Positions 1-6,425 of a stretch of DNA of 10,091 bases are shown piece after piece; position 1 is the stretch's first letter, and every line of letters begins with the position of its first letter. The position numbers and the translations under genes were made by a program. The stretch spans positions 1-10,091 of the forward strand of contig JAOAGX010000059.1 of NCBI GenBank assembly GCA_026415535.1, written 5' to 3'. This DNA comes from Armatimonadota bacterium. Lineage in GTDB: Bacteria; Armatimonadota; UBA5829. The notes under the pieces are model-generated. The model saw nothing but the letters and a program-made list of their open reading frames with translations. It was not told where the DNA came from and did not search any database.

Positions 1-2
1 CG

Positions 3-356
3 TATGCCGATGCGGAGCAGTTATCCATTCGAATGTCTAAACAAGACAACACAGGGGTAGACGCAACGTTCGAGATATTGTTGGAAGAGATTGAGAATGT
101 CATTGTGGAAGTGAACTAGTCCGGCAGCCGGGCATTCGCCAAGGGAAAGCTGGATGCAGCGCAGCAGGCCTTCTCGCAGTCTCAGCAACTCACCGACTCC
201 AGATCGGAGGTCGCCTCGCTTCGGCAGATGTGGGGCAGGCTCTATGCAGACCAGGACGAAGAAGTAAAGGCGATCATCTCGAAGAGGAACCCGGGGCGGC
301 TGAAGAAAGGTCTCCGTTTCAGGAAGTCTCCGACGACGACAATCGAAGCAGGCTGA
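3..356 (+). pseudogene. 3' part of an unidentified TPR-like gene, interrupted by an in-frame TAG
   Basis: I do not recognise this gene. The frame is open from the left edge, reaches TAG at 117-119, and continues in the same frame to TGA at 354-356. The 38 residues before the TAG are acidic and end in EEIENVIVEVN. The 78 codons after it begin SGSRAFAKGKLDAAQQAFSQ, which resembles one helix pair of a tetratricopeptide repeat (G at the turn, A and F at spaced positions). A basic tail with RLKKGLRFRK follows. Most codons after the TAG end in G or C, and the amino-acid mix is protein-like, so the frame appears to have been selected. There is no good start or ribosome site just after the TAG, which argues for one interrupted gene rather than two. 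The last 38 bases overlap the convergent amidohydrolase gene. The reading could also be a real protein ending at 119 followed by remnant DNA. Confidence 0.45.
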
Positions 357-1677
357 TCGGTGTTTCATACAGTATTTCAAATGCTATAGAGGTGGCATCG
401 TCAATGGTATACTGCCCGCTTGCTATCTTTTCAGCAAGTACGGCAGCCAGCTGTTGTCGCACCATCACCGCCTTGGCATATGCCCATTCCACGCAGTAAG
501 CATCCGAGAAGAACCCAATCTGTTTGTTCACAGGAAGCATGTCCAGGCGTTCTTCGATGATCTGTCTAATCGTACCCGGGAAGAAGTTGTGCCACCAATA
601 ACCGGCAAGCGATAGGTTGGGCAATTCCCGGGCAAGGGTGCACATTGACTGGTTGGCGTGTCGGCTGGATAGAAAACATTGGAATCGAATACCAGGATGG
701 CGGCTTATCATATTGGCGACTTGCGCAATCGATTTCTGAGACAGCCTGCTTGCTGTTTCGAAGGGCAACGGCTCCGCGCCGAAGCTGAACTGCAAAACAA
801 TCGAATCACCAATTCTTTCTTCCAAACAGGTCAGGAACAACTCGTTAACATATGAAGCGTAAACATCGCGCTCCTGCGGCCCGGCTGTTTTGCGACTGGC
901 AAGCGCGTCCCGCATCTCAGATTCGCTCACCGGTCTGAAATCTATGTCGGTAGATATGTGAGTAGCTATCGATCGGACCTGATCCTTGGGAATGTGGTCC
1001 ACGTACCACTCAACGGCTTCGCGGACGTCTTCAACGCTGCGAATCACTCGCTCTGTGGCAGGTCGAGGCGATAATCCAATAGGAGTCGGACTGTCTGGAA
1101 ATTTCCCCCAGCACCTTTCAAGCTCGTACAACGCCGTGTCGTATTCGCCCCACTGGCAGCGTGTGAAGAACGCCCATTCCAAAGCGTAGTCGAGAATGTC
1201 GTCGTCCTGCCCCTCCTCACTACGCGCAAGTTCCGTGCAAAATCGCTCGATTGAGGCGCGTTTTGCCACTTCCCGATGCCAAGCGCGGTCTTGAGCTCGT
1301 TCGCGAACCGTCTTATCTACTTCACGCCAGTTGTCCTGGTTGACGGGTTCGGTTACGCCGTAGAGATCGCGCAGGATTATCCTAATGCCGTATGAGATGG
1401 CAGTATTCCTGACATATTTCAGGTAAGGCAACGACTCCGATATGCGAAACTCAGCCTCTTCGTCTGACGGCTTGCCTGGATACTGAGTCAACCTCGATCC
1501 GCTCGGGCAACCAGCAGCGTAGAGGTCGCTCACGGCCATATGGTAGAGCAGTATATCGTGCAATCCTGTTGCGCCCAGTCTACCGCCGATTAGATGGGTG
1601 TGCGCGTCGATTATCGGTATGTCAACCAGGCGATTATAAACTTGGTCGATCAGCTTGCTGTCCGTCATTTTCTTCAC
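319..1677 (-). CDS. diverged uronate isomerase (UxaC)-like amidohydrolase-fold protein
   Basis: This 452-residue protein belongs to the uronate isomerase branch of the amidohydrolase superfamily, whose known members open and isomerise glucuronate or galacturonate in the cytoplasm. Residues 22-28 (IIDAHTH) give the metal-binding HxH, His26 and His28. The C-terminal YWWHNFF at 360-366 and FFSDAY at 389-394 align with the WWF and TDSR segments of UxaC, keeping the aspartate (D392) but replacing the arginine. LQFSFGA at 295-301 sits where UxaC has a histidine before the GA, so that histidine appears to be lost. The length is close to classic UxaC (about 470). The start is GTG at 1677; an ATG three codons in (1668) is equally possible, and neither has a strong ribosome site. 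It overlaps the end of the upstream regulator gene by 44 bases, so translation is probably coupled. The fold assignment is firm. Activity on uronates is doubtful; another sugar acid or a lactonase-type reaction is possible. Confidence 0.8.
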   Translation of the reverse strand: MKKMTDSKLIDQVYNRLVDIPIIDAHTHLIGGRLGATGLHDILLYHMAVSDLYAAGCPSGSRLTQYPGKPSDEEAEFRISESLPYLKYVRNTAISYGIRIILRDLYGVTEPVNQDNWREVDKTVRERAQDRAWHREVAKRASIERFCTELARSEEGQDDDILDYALEWAFFTRCQWGEYDTALYELERCWGKFPDSPTPIGLSPRPATERVIRSVEDVREAVEWYVDHIPKDQVRSIATHISTDIDFRPVSESEMRDALASRKTAGPQERDVYASYVNELFLTCLEERIGDSIVLQFSFGAEPLPFETASRLSQKSIAQVANMISRHPGIRFQCFLSSRHANQSMCTLARELPNLSLAGYWWHNFFPGTIRQIIEERLDMLPVNKQIGFFSDAYCVEWAYAKAVMVRQQLAAVLAEKIASGQYTIDDATSIAFEILYETPISLLRLSSSETS

Positions 1678-2443
1678 TCGTGTTAGCTACAATCACCCTC
1701 ACTCCTGCGGCACGAAAAGAATCGAGAACGCTCGGATCGGCTTTGTCGTCTGTAACCAGTACGTTCAAAGCTTGTGTCGGCGCCACCCTGTGAAGGGCCG
1801 ATCTTCCCAGTTTGCTGTGATCCGCCACTACGACAACCTCCCTAACAGTACGGATCATAGCCTTTTTTGTCTCAGCAGTGAGTTGCATATCGGCGCACAG
1901 ACCTTCCTCAATCGAAATCGCATTAGCGCCTAGGAATGCTACGTCCGCAACGAGTTCCGCAAGCTGAGCTACCGCCGTTGGACCTACTGTTGTCCCGCTT
2001 TCCACAAGCACTTCTCCACCCAACATCACTAGGGTAACGTCCCTGCGCGTTGCGAGAACCTGAGCAACGTCGAGAGAATTAGTGATCACCTTTACATCGG
2101 GAACCTCTATGTGACGAGCTACTTGGTAAGCCGTAAACCCACCGTCAATCACTACGCAACTCCCTAACTGGACTAGAGCGGCAGCTGCACGACCGATTGC
2201 TTCCTTTTCCTTCGGGTTCACCCTTCGACTTTGGGTGATAGTGAAGCCCGGCAAGGCACGCGCGGAGGGCCTCGCTCCACCATGAAACCTACTTATTAGA
2301 CCCCTCTGTTGAAGTCGAGCCAGGTCTCTGCGAACTGTCGGCGCCGAAACGTCCAGTGCTCGAGCGATGTCGTCAACAGACGCCTGTCCCATCGACTCGA
2401 CCAGATCGACTATTCTCTCCCACCGTTCAGGAATGATTACCAC
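1634..2443 (-). CDS. DeoR/GlpR-family transcriptional regulator
   Basis: This 269-residue sugar-responsive repressor has the full DeoR layout. Residues 5-56 form the winged helix-turn-helix, with the recognition segment SAPTVRRDLARLQQRGLI and the family signature RFHGGA at 52-57. Residues 75-255 form the ribose-5-phosphate-isomerase-like effector domain, with DGGFT near 100, TNSLDVA near 121, LGGEV near 141 and DHSKLGR near 198. Members usually bind a phosphorylated sugar or sugar acid, which releases DNA. The start is GTG at 2443. It is supported by AGGAGA at 2456-2451, seven bases upstream, and by the promoter at 2507-2479. The next gene on this strand starts inside its 3' end. Because it is transcribed divergently from the RuBisCO-like operon with a short shared control region, it most likely represses that operon and itself. 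The ligand cannot be read from the sequence. Confidence 0.93.
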   Translation of the reverse strand: MVIIPERWERIVDLVESMGQASVDDIARALDVSAPTVRRDLARLQQRGLISRFHGGARPSARALPGFTITQSRRVNPKEKEAIGRAAAALVQLGSCVVIDGGFTAYQVARHIEVPDVKVITNSLDVAQVLATRRDVTLVMLGGEVLVESGTTVGPTAVAQLAELVADVAFLGANAISIEEGLCADMQLTAETKKAMIRTVREVVVVADHSKLGRSALHRVAPTQALNVLVTDDKADPSVLDSFRAAGVRVIVANTSEENDGQQADRPSL

Positions 2444-2478
2444 GCCTGATTCTCCTGCGCCCCCTATTATCTGCTCTG

Positions 2479-2507
2479 ATTCTAGCTCGTGTTTGCATTA
2501 GTGTCAA
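2479..2507 (-). promoter_or_regulatory. sigma-70 promoter for the DeoR gene
   Basis: Read on the minus strand, TTGACA lies at 2507-2502 and TAGAAT at 2484-2479, separated by 17 bases. That is a perfect -35 box, a -10 box with one mismatch, and the ideal spacer. Transcription would begin near 2472, giving a leader of about 29 bases that carries the AGGAGA ribosome site used by the GTG at 2443. Confidence 0.72.
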
Positions 2508-2535
2508 GTGCGACGATCTAATATTGCACATTTGC

Positions 2536-2574
2536 GATCAATTATATATGTATATAGATTGACATATGATCAAT
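2536..2574. promoter_or_regulatory. candidate operator: paired GATCAAT elements
   Basis: GATCAAT occurs at 2536-2542 and again at 2568-2574. The 32-base offset is close to three helical turns, so both copies would face the same side of the DNA. The second copy also forms an inverted repeat ATTGA (2558-2562) / TCAAT (2570-2574) around a CATATG core, lying directly over the -35 box of the plus-strand promoter. The DNA between the copies is very AT-rich (run of TATATATGTATATA). The position between two divergent promoters suits a binding site for the adjacent DeoR protein. The sequence shows only the repeats; the binding partner is inferred. Confidence 0.4.
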
Positions 2575-2588
2575 ATGGGTGCTATACT
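2559..2588 (+). promoter_or_regulatory. sigma-70 extended -10 promoter for the RuBisCO-like operon
   Basis: TTGACA lies at 2559-2564 and TATACT at 2583-2588 with an 18-base spacer. TGC immediately precedes the -10 box at 2580-2582, an extended -10 signature. This is a strong-looking promoter back to back with the DeoR promoter; 51 bases separate the two -35 boxes. The expected start of transcription, about seven bases after the -10 box, falls at or beside the A of the ATG at 2595, so the message would have little or no leader. Confidence 0.7.
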
Positions 2589-2594
2589 TCACCT

Positions 2595-3995
2595 ATGAAG
2601 CTGAAGCTTGAGACTATAATGTTGGACCTTGACGATCGCGAGGAAGTAATTCGTTCGGCGATCTATGAAGCAATGGCCGGACTGCCTGAGCCGGACCTCT
2701 CGGACCAAATCGTTGTCACCTACTGGGTTCATGCCAGAACGCTTTCCCCTGCAGAAGTCGGTGCTGAGATTAGCTATCATATGACCAGCGGGGTGCGAAG
2801 GCCGCCCAATGGTTCAATCCTTGAGCGATGTACGGGGCGAGTTCTCGATGCGGTTGAGTTCGACTACACCGGCAAAGTAGGGATAGTGCGAGTTGGTTTT
2901 CCGCTGGAAATGCTGCTGCACGAGGATGGGAGCATATATTCCACTGATATTCTGCACATCACGGCGGGTGAAGGAGTTTTTGGCCTCACGGAAAATATCG
3001 ATGCCAAGCTCTGCCACATAGCAATGTCTGAAGACGTGCTCAGGAAATTTCCCGGACCTGCCTACGGAGCTCCCGGAATTCGCAAACTGACCGGCTTTGG
3101 CGAAAGAGTTGCATTCGGCACCATTCTGAAACCCTGCACGGGGATTACTCCTCACGAGGAAGCCGAGATAGTGGCGGAAGCCGCCGCCAACCCGATGTTC
3201 CTTTTCGTCAAGGAAGACGAGAACTTTATGCCCAGTGTGCCTTTCGCTCCGCTTGCCGAACGGCTAAAAAGCTGTCTGGATGCGATTAAGAGCGTATATG
3301 ATCGGCGAGGCGGAGTAGGCCTGGTGTTTGCGCCCCACATAACTGCGCCGCCACATATTATCTCTGATACGATCAAGATTTGTATCGACGCCGGCGCAAA
3401 CGGAGTGATGTTCAGCGAGCTCTTCACTGGCGGCACAACGCGCATGATAAGGGAAATGACGAGGCACCTTCCGCAGCCGCCGGCCATATATGCTCACAAT
3501 TCCGGTATATCGGTCAGGACGAGGCATATTTTCCGCGAAGTGTTGGACATGTTTTGCCGATTAGACGGCGCCGACTTTCGACAGACTGCGCCGATCACGA
3601 CAGATAGAGGCCTATTGCGACCGTTCGGACTGGAGTGGCGCAAGTGCGAGGAGATTTTGTCAAAGCCGATTGGTGGCCATCCGCCAGTGATGATGGCGCG
3701 AGCTGGAGGGCTGGACCAAGGCAATATCATTCCCAACTTGCTTGATGTCGAGCGCGGCGCAGGTTCCGAGAATTACCTGTTCCTGGCTGGATCCGCCATC
3801 AATGGGATCAAAAACGCTGCGGGAGATTACGACCCCAGCTTAGGCGCTGAAGCCATGAGACAAGCGGTTCAAGTGTACAACGACGGCATATTCGCTAATG
3901 CTTCGGAATATACGGCGTTGGCCTTGAAAGACTATGCGGATCGTCACGGGCTTGATGCTCTAAGCATCGCACTGCATCAGAGATACGGTATTTGA
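2595..3995 (+). CDS. RuBisCO-like protein (large-subunit superfamily, non-photosynthetic type)
   Basis: This 466-residue protein has a RuBisCO large-subunit fold: an N-terminal alpha/beta domain (about 36-165, starting DQIVVTYWV) and a TIM barrel (about 170-440). GTILKP at 175-180 keeps the lysine equivalent to K175 of RuBisCO, but the K177 position is Cys181. VKEDEN at 205-210 keeps the carbamylated-lysine and metal set (K201, D203, E204 equivalents: K206, D208, E209). YAHNSG at 299-304 offers a histidine near the H294 position. The H327 and loop-6 K334 regions are not conserved (DFRQTAPITTDRG), and AGG at 370-372 matches part of a phosphate-binding glycine set. It is therefore unlikely to fix CO2 on RuBP. 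Relatives act on enolisable sugar-acid or thio-sugar phosphates (enolase, isomerase, decarboxylase, transcarboxylase). Reading the frame back to GTG 2508 would place the start upstream of its own promoter, so ATG 2595 is preferred; ATG 2619 is a fallback. It heads the plus-strand operon. Confidence 0.88.
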   Translation: MKLKLETIMLDLDDREEVIRSAIYEAMAGLPEPDLSDQIVVTYWVHARTLSPAEVGAEISYHMTSGVRRPPNGSILERCTGRVLDAVEFDYTGKVGIVRVGFPLEMLLHEDGSIYSTDILHITAGEGVFGLTENIDAKLCHIAMSEDVLRKFPGPAYGAPGIRKLTGFGERVAFGTILKPCTGITPHEEAEIVAEAAANPMFLFVKEDENFMPSVPFAPLAERLKSCLDAIKSVYDRRGGVGLVFAPHITAPPHIISDTIKICIDAGANGVMFSELFTGGTTRMIREMTRHLPQPPAIYAHNSGISVRTRHIFREVLDMFCRLDGADFRQTAPITTDRGLLRPFGLEWRKCEEILSKPIGGHPPVMMARAGGLDQGNIIPNLLDVERGAGSENYLFLAGSAINGIKNAAGDYDPSLGAEAMRQAVQVYNDGIFANASEYTALALKDYADRHGLDALSIALHQRYGI

Positions 3996-4387
3996 AAGGT
4001 AGAGTTACTTTCCAGATGAACGATCGTGTGGTTCGAGGACCGATATCGATTACGCAAAAACCGTGGGGTGGTGAAGAGCTGCTGGCACACACGGAGCTGT
4101 ATGCCCTGAAGCGCATCTATATCAAACCCGGCTTGCGACCTAGTCTGCAGTATCACGAGCGGAAGAGCGAATCACTTTATCTGCTGTCGGGACAGATGAA
4201 AATCGAGATCGGAGACAGCGTTGATTCGTTGGTAACCGACGAACTGCTCCCAGGCGAATCAGTAGATATTCCAAGAGGTAAGATTCATCGTGTCACCGCG
4301 TTGGAGGACTCTGTTCTCATAGAAGTTTCCACACCGGAACTCGACGACGTCGTCAGGCTGGAGGACGACTATGGGCGAGAAAGCTAG
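3992..4387 (+). CDS. small cupin of the mannose-6-phosphate isomerase type II kind
   Basis: This stand-alone single cupin (131 residues from the TTG start) is like the C-terminal isomerase half of type II phosphomannose isomerase/GDP-mannose pyrophosphorylase. QKPWGGEE at 22-29 opens the domain. SLQYH at 51-55 with E60 and KIHR ending at H99-R100 supplies the complete metal set expected in this family: Gln53, His55, Glu60, His99. The tail STPELDDVVRLEDDYGR is also a hallmark of the family. The likely role is cytoplasmic isomerisation of an aldose/ketose or its phosphate. The TTG at 3992 overlaps the TGA of the RuBisCO-like gene (TTGA), which suggests coupled translation. ATG at 4016, eight codons in, is an alternative with a better start codon but a distant purine-rich site. 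It overlaps the next gene by 17 bases. Family is clear; substrate is not. Confidence 0.82.
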   Translation: MKGRVTFQMNDRVVRGPISITQKPWGGEELLAHTELYALKRIYIKPGLRPSLQYHERKSESLYLLSGQMKIEIGDSVDSLVTDELLPGESVDIPRGKIHRVTALEDSVLIEVSTPELDDVVRLEDDYGRES

Positions 4388-5528
4388 GCCGAAGATAGTT
4401 ATCATAGGTGCGGGATCGAGCGGGCGTGGACAGCTAGGAGAAGTGGCCTATGCGGCCGGTTGGAAGATCACGTTCATAGAGCGCGAGAAGTCGCTTGTCG
4501 AGCTGCTAAAATCTGCCGGTAAGTATACGGTGGGGTTGGCTGGCGAGCAGATAAGGAACATTGATATCTCGGGATTCGATATCCTACATACCAGCGATAT
4601 TGATGCGTGTGCAGCGGCTATAGCAGCGGCGGATATAGTTGCAACCGCTGTTCTCCCGACCAATCTCGAATCTACCGTTCCCACAGTGGCTGCTGGGCTT
4701 AGGATGAAGCAGAAGCTGGGAATCGAAAAACCTCTCAACGTGATTTGCTGCGAGAACATGGAGCGGTCGTCAACAACACTGCGAGAATATCTTAGGCGAG
4801 ATGCACCGGAACTTGACTTGGAGTGGGTGGATGCCCACGTAGGCTTTCCTGACTCAATGATAGCTCGAGCGGTACCAATCGCAAGGGAAAATCCGCTTTA
4901 CCTGCTAGCGGAAACCACACAGGAGTGGACAGTAGACGCCAGTTCGGTCAAACAGCCAATGCCCGCCATGGAAGGGATGACCCTGGTTGATAATCAGGAC
5001 GCCGCTCTCGAACGTAAGCTCTACATAAAGAATACCGGTCATATGGCCATAGGCATTCTCGGGTATCTCAAAGGTTACGTGTTGATGGATGAGGCGGCGC
5101 GAGATCCGGAGATCTTCAACCTCGCTGATGCCGCGACACGTGAGTCCGCTGCGGCAGTTGTAGCAAGGCACGGCTTTGACCCAAGCTTGATTGAAACCTA
5201 CCGTTCCTCCTTCCTAGAAGCAATGAAATCGCCGTTTCTGCCTGACGAAATCCTTCGGGTTGTTCGCGAGCCAATCAGAAAGCTAGCACGAGAAGAGCGG
5301 CTAGTTGGGCCAGCGATGCTATCCTGCGAATATGGGAACCAACCCAAGTCGCTGGCGCGAGTGATCGCCTCGGCATTCCGGCTGCGCATTCCTGATGATA
5401 CACAGTCACAGGAGCTCCAAGAAAGACTGGAAGCCGATGGTTTGGACAAGACAATACACTCAATCTGCGGCGTGCCGGAAGGTCACCTATTGGCGCGCCT
5501 TATCATCGATGCTTGGCAATCTGTTTAA
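4371..5528 (+). CDS. mannitol dehydrogenase-family (MtlD-like) NAD(P)-dependent oxidoreductase
   Basis: This 385-residue polyol/sugar-acid dehydrogenase belongs to the long-chain mannitol dehydrogenase family. The Rossmann domain begins with IIGAGSSGRG at 11-20. ENM at 128-130 and VGFPDSMIAR at 157-166 correspond to family segments. The catalytic signature K-x4-N-x2-H is intact at K216, N221 and H224, starting the helical C-terminal domain, where DEILRVVREPIRKL at 292-305 matches the conserved R-(V/D)-P-(L/I)-RKL region. The family interconverts a hydroxyl and a ketone on sugar alcohols, hexuronates or their phosphates, usually with NAD. Length matches MtlD (about 380). ATG 4371 is supported by GGAGG at 4360-4364, six bases upstream, and lies inside the end of the cupin gene. 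Mannitol-1-phosphate itself is only one possible substrate; no PTS or mannitol genes accompany it. Confidence 0.85.
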   Translation: MGEKARPKIVIIGAGSSGRGQLGEVAYAAGWKITFIEREKSLVELLKSAGKYTVGLAGEQIRNIDISGFDILHTSDIDACAAAIAAADIVATAVLPTNLESTVPTVAAGLRMKQKLGIEKPLNVICCENMERSSTTLREYLRRDAPELDLEWVDAHVGFPDSMIARAVPIARENPLYLLAETTQEWTVDASSVKQPMPAMEGMTLVDNQDAALERKLYIKNTGHMAIGILGYLKGYVLMDEAARDPEIFNLADAATRESAAAVVARHGFDPSLIETYRSSFLEAMKSPFLPDEILRVVREPIRKLAREERLVGPAMLSCEYGNQPKSLARVIASAFRLRIPDDTQSQELQERLEADGLDKTIHSICGVPEGHLLARLIIDAWQSV

Positions 5529-5546
5529 TCTACTAGGAGACAGCGA

Positions 5547-6401
5547 ATGAAGCTAGGTTACACCACTTACGACAATCTGAACGCTCTGGACTTTGCCAAG
5601 GAGGCCGGTTTTGAGTGCCTAGAGTTCACCACGTTGCCGAATTACCCTGGCATAGACCTCGTCGCCGAACTCGACACGCCTGCGAAGGTTGCCGAGTTTA
5701 AACACATGATCGACGAGAGCGGTATCGAGGTTGGGTCGATTATCACGGCGCTTAATCCTCTTTCCGCTGATCCGGCTGTAGCATCGGCACATACGGATTA
5801 CTTCAAGAACCTGATCAAGCTTGCCGGGACGCTAGGCATACCCTGCGTTTCAAGCACCTCTGGTCAGAATCCTACTATAAGCTTGGACGACAATGTCAAG
5901 CTTTTTGGAAAGGTTTATAATGAGCTAGTAAAGGCGGCCGAGAACAGCGGTGTAAAGATCGTTTTTGAGAATTGTCTTCACGGTTATCCGCACGGCCAGA
6001 ACATCGCCGTTAACCCCGAGACGTGGCAGAAGGTGTTCAATGAAGTGGACTCACCTAATCTAGGATTGGAGTTTGACCCTAGCCACCTTGTGTTCCAGTT
6101 CATAGACCCTGTAAAAGCCGCGCGAGAGTTCGTCTCCAAGATATTCATTGTGCATGCTAAGGACACAGAGATACTCGAAGACGAACTCGCTCGCGGAGGC
6201 ATTTACTCACTCGTTGGTTACTGGCGGTTCAGGTTACCAGGTTACGGCGATGTAGATTGGCCCAGGCTATTCCAGGTGTTGCGCGAGGGGGGCTTCGACG
6301 GCAATGTCGTGATCGAGCACGAAGACCCGGTATTTGAGGGCGAACGTCGGCAAGAGGGGCTTCTCATCGGCAAGCGCTATCTATCCCAGTTTGTTTGGTA
6401 G
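5547..6401 (+). CDS. IolE-like sugar (phosphate) isomerase/epimerase, xylose-isomerase-like TIM barrel
   Basis: This 284-residue TIM barrel belongs to the AP-endonuclease-2/xylose-isomerase-like family, which includes inosose dehydratase IolE, tagatose epimerases and hydroxypyruvate isomerase. Expected divalent-metal ligands are visible in order: Glu141 (VFENC), Asp177 with His180 (FDPSHL), His203 (VHAKD) and Glu257 (IEHED). GYGDVDW at 232-238 is the usual segment before the last barrel strands. It probably epimerises, isomerises or dehydrates a free or keto sugar in the cytoplasm. ATG 5547 has AGGAGA six bases upstream (5535-5540). It follows the MtlD-like gene by 18 bases. Pairing with a Gfo/Idh/MocA oxidase and a sugar dehydrogenase is typical of inositol-like or keto-sugar pathways; which reaction it carries out here is inference. 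Confidence 0.85.
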   Translation: MKLGYTTYDNLNALDFAKEAGFECLEFTTLPNYPGIDLVAELDTPAKVAEFKHMIDESGIEVGSIITALNPLSADPAVASAHTDYFKNLIKLAGTLGIPCVSSTSGQNPTISLDDNVKLFGKVYNELVKAAENSGVKIVFENCLHGYPHGQNIAVNPETWQKVFNEVDSPNLGLEFDPSHLVFQFIDPVKAAREFVSKIFIVHAKDTEILEDELARGGIYSLVGYWRFRLPGYGDVDWPRLFQVLREGGFDGNVVIEHEDPVFEGERRQEGLLIGKRYLSQFVW

Positions 6402-6425
6402 GCGGAATCAGAAAGGGTTTGGCGA

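Noticed and set aside
121..131. CCGGCAGCCGG palindrome as a terminator stem
   Set aside because: The arms are separated by one base, so no hairpin can form, and no T-run follows.
21..380. A 119-codon minus-strand open frame rich in Cys and Arg
   Set aside because: Its composition is typical of an antisense shadow. It overlaps the end of the amidohydrolase gene, and the plus-strand frame over the same bases looks far more protein-like.
2508..2594. N-terminal extension of the RuBisCO-like protein from GTG 2508
   Set aside because: The 29 extra residues are encoded by the promoter and operator DNA, including the -35 and -10 boxes. No ribosome site precedes 2508.
2595..3995. Reading the first operon gene as a true CO2-fixing RuBisCO
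   Set aside because: The K177, H327 and K334 positions are not conserved. No small subunit, phosphoribulokinase or RuBisCO activase is present nearby.
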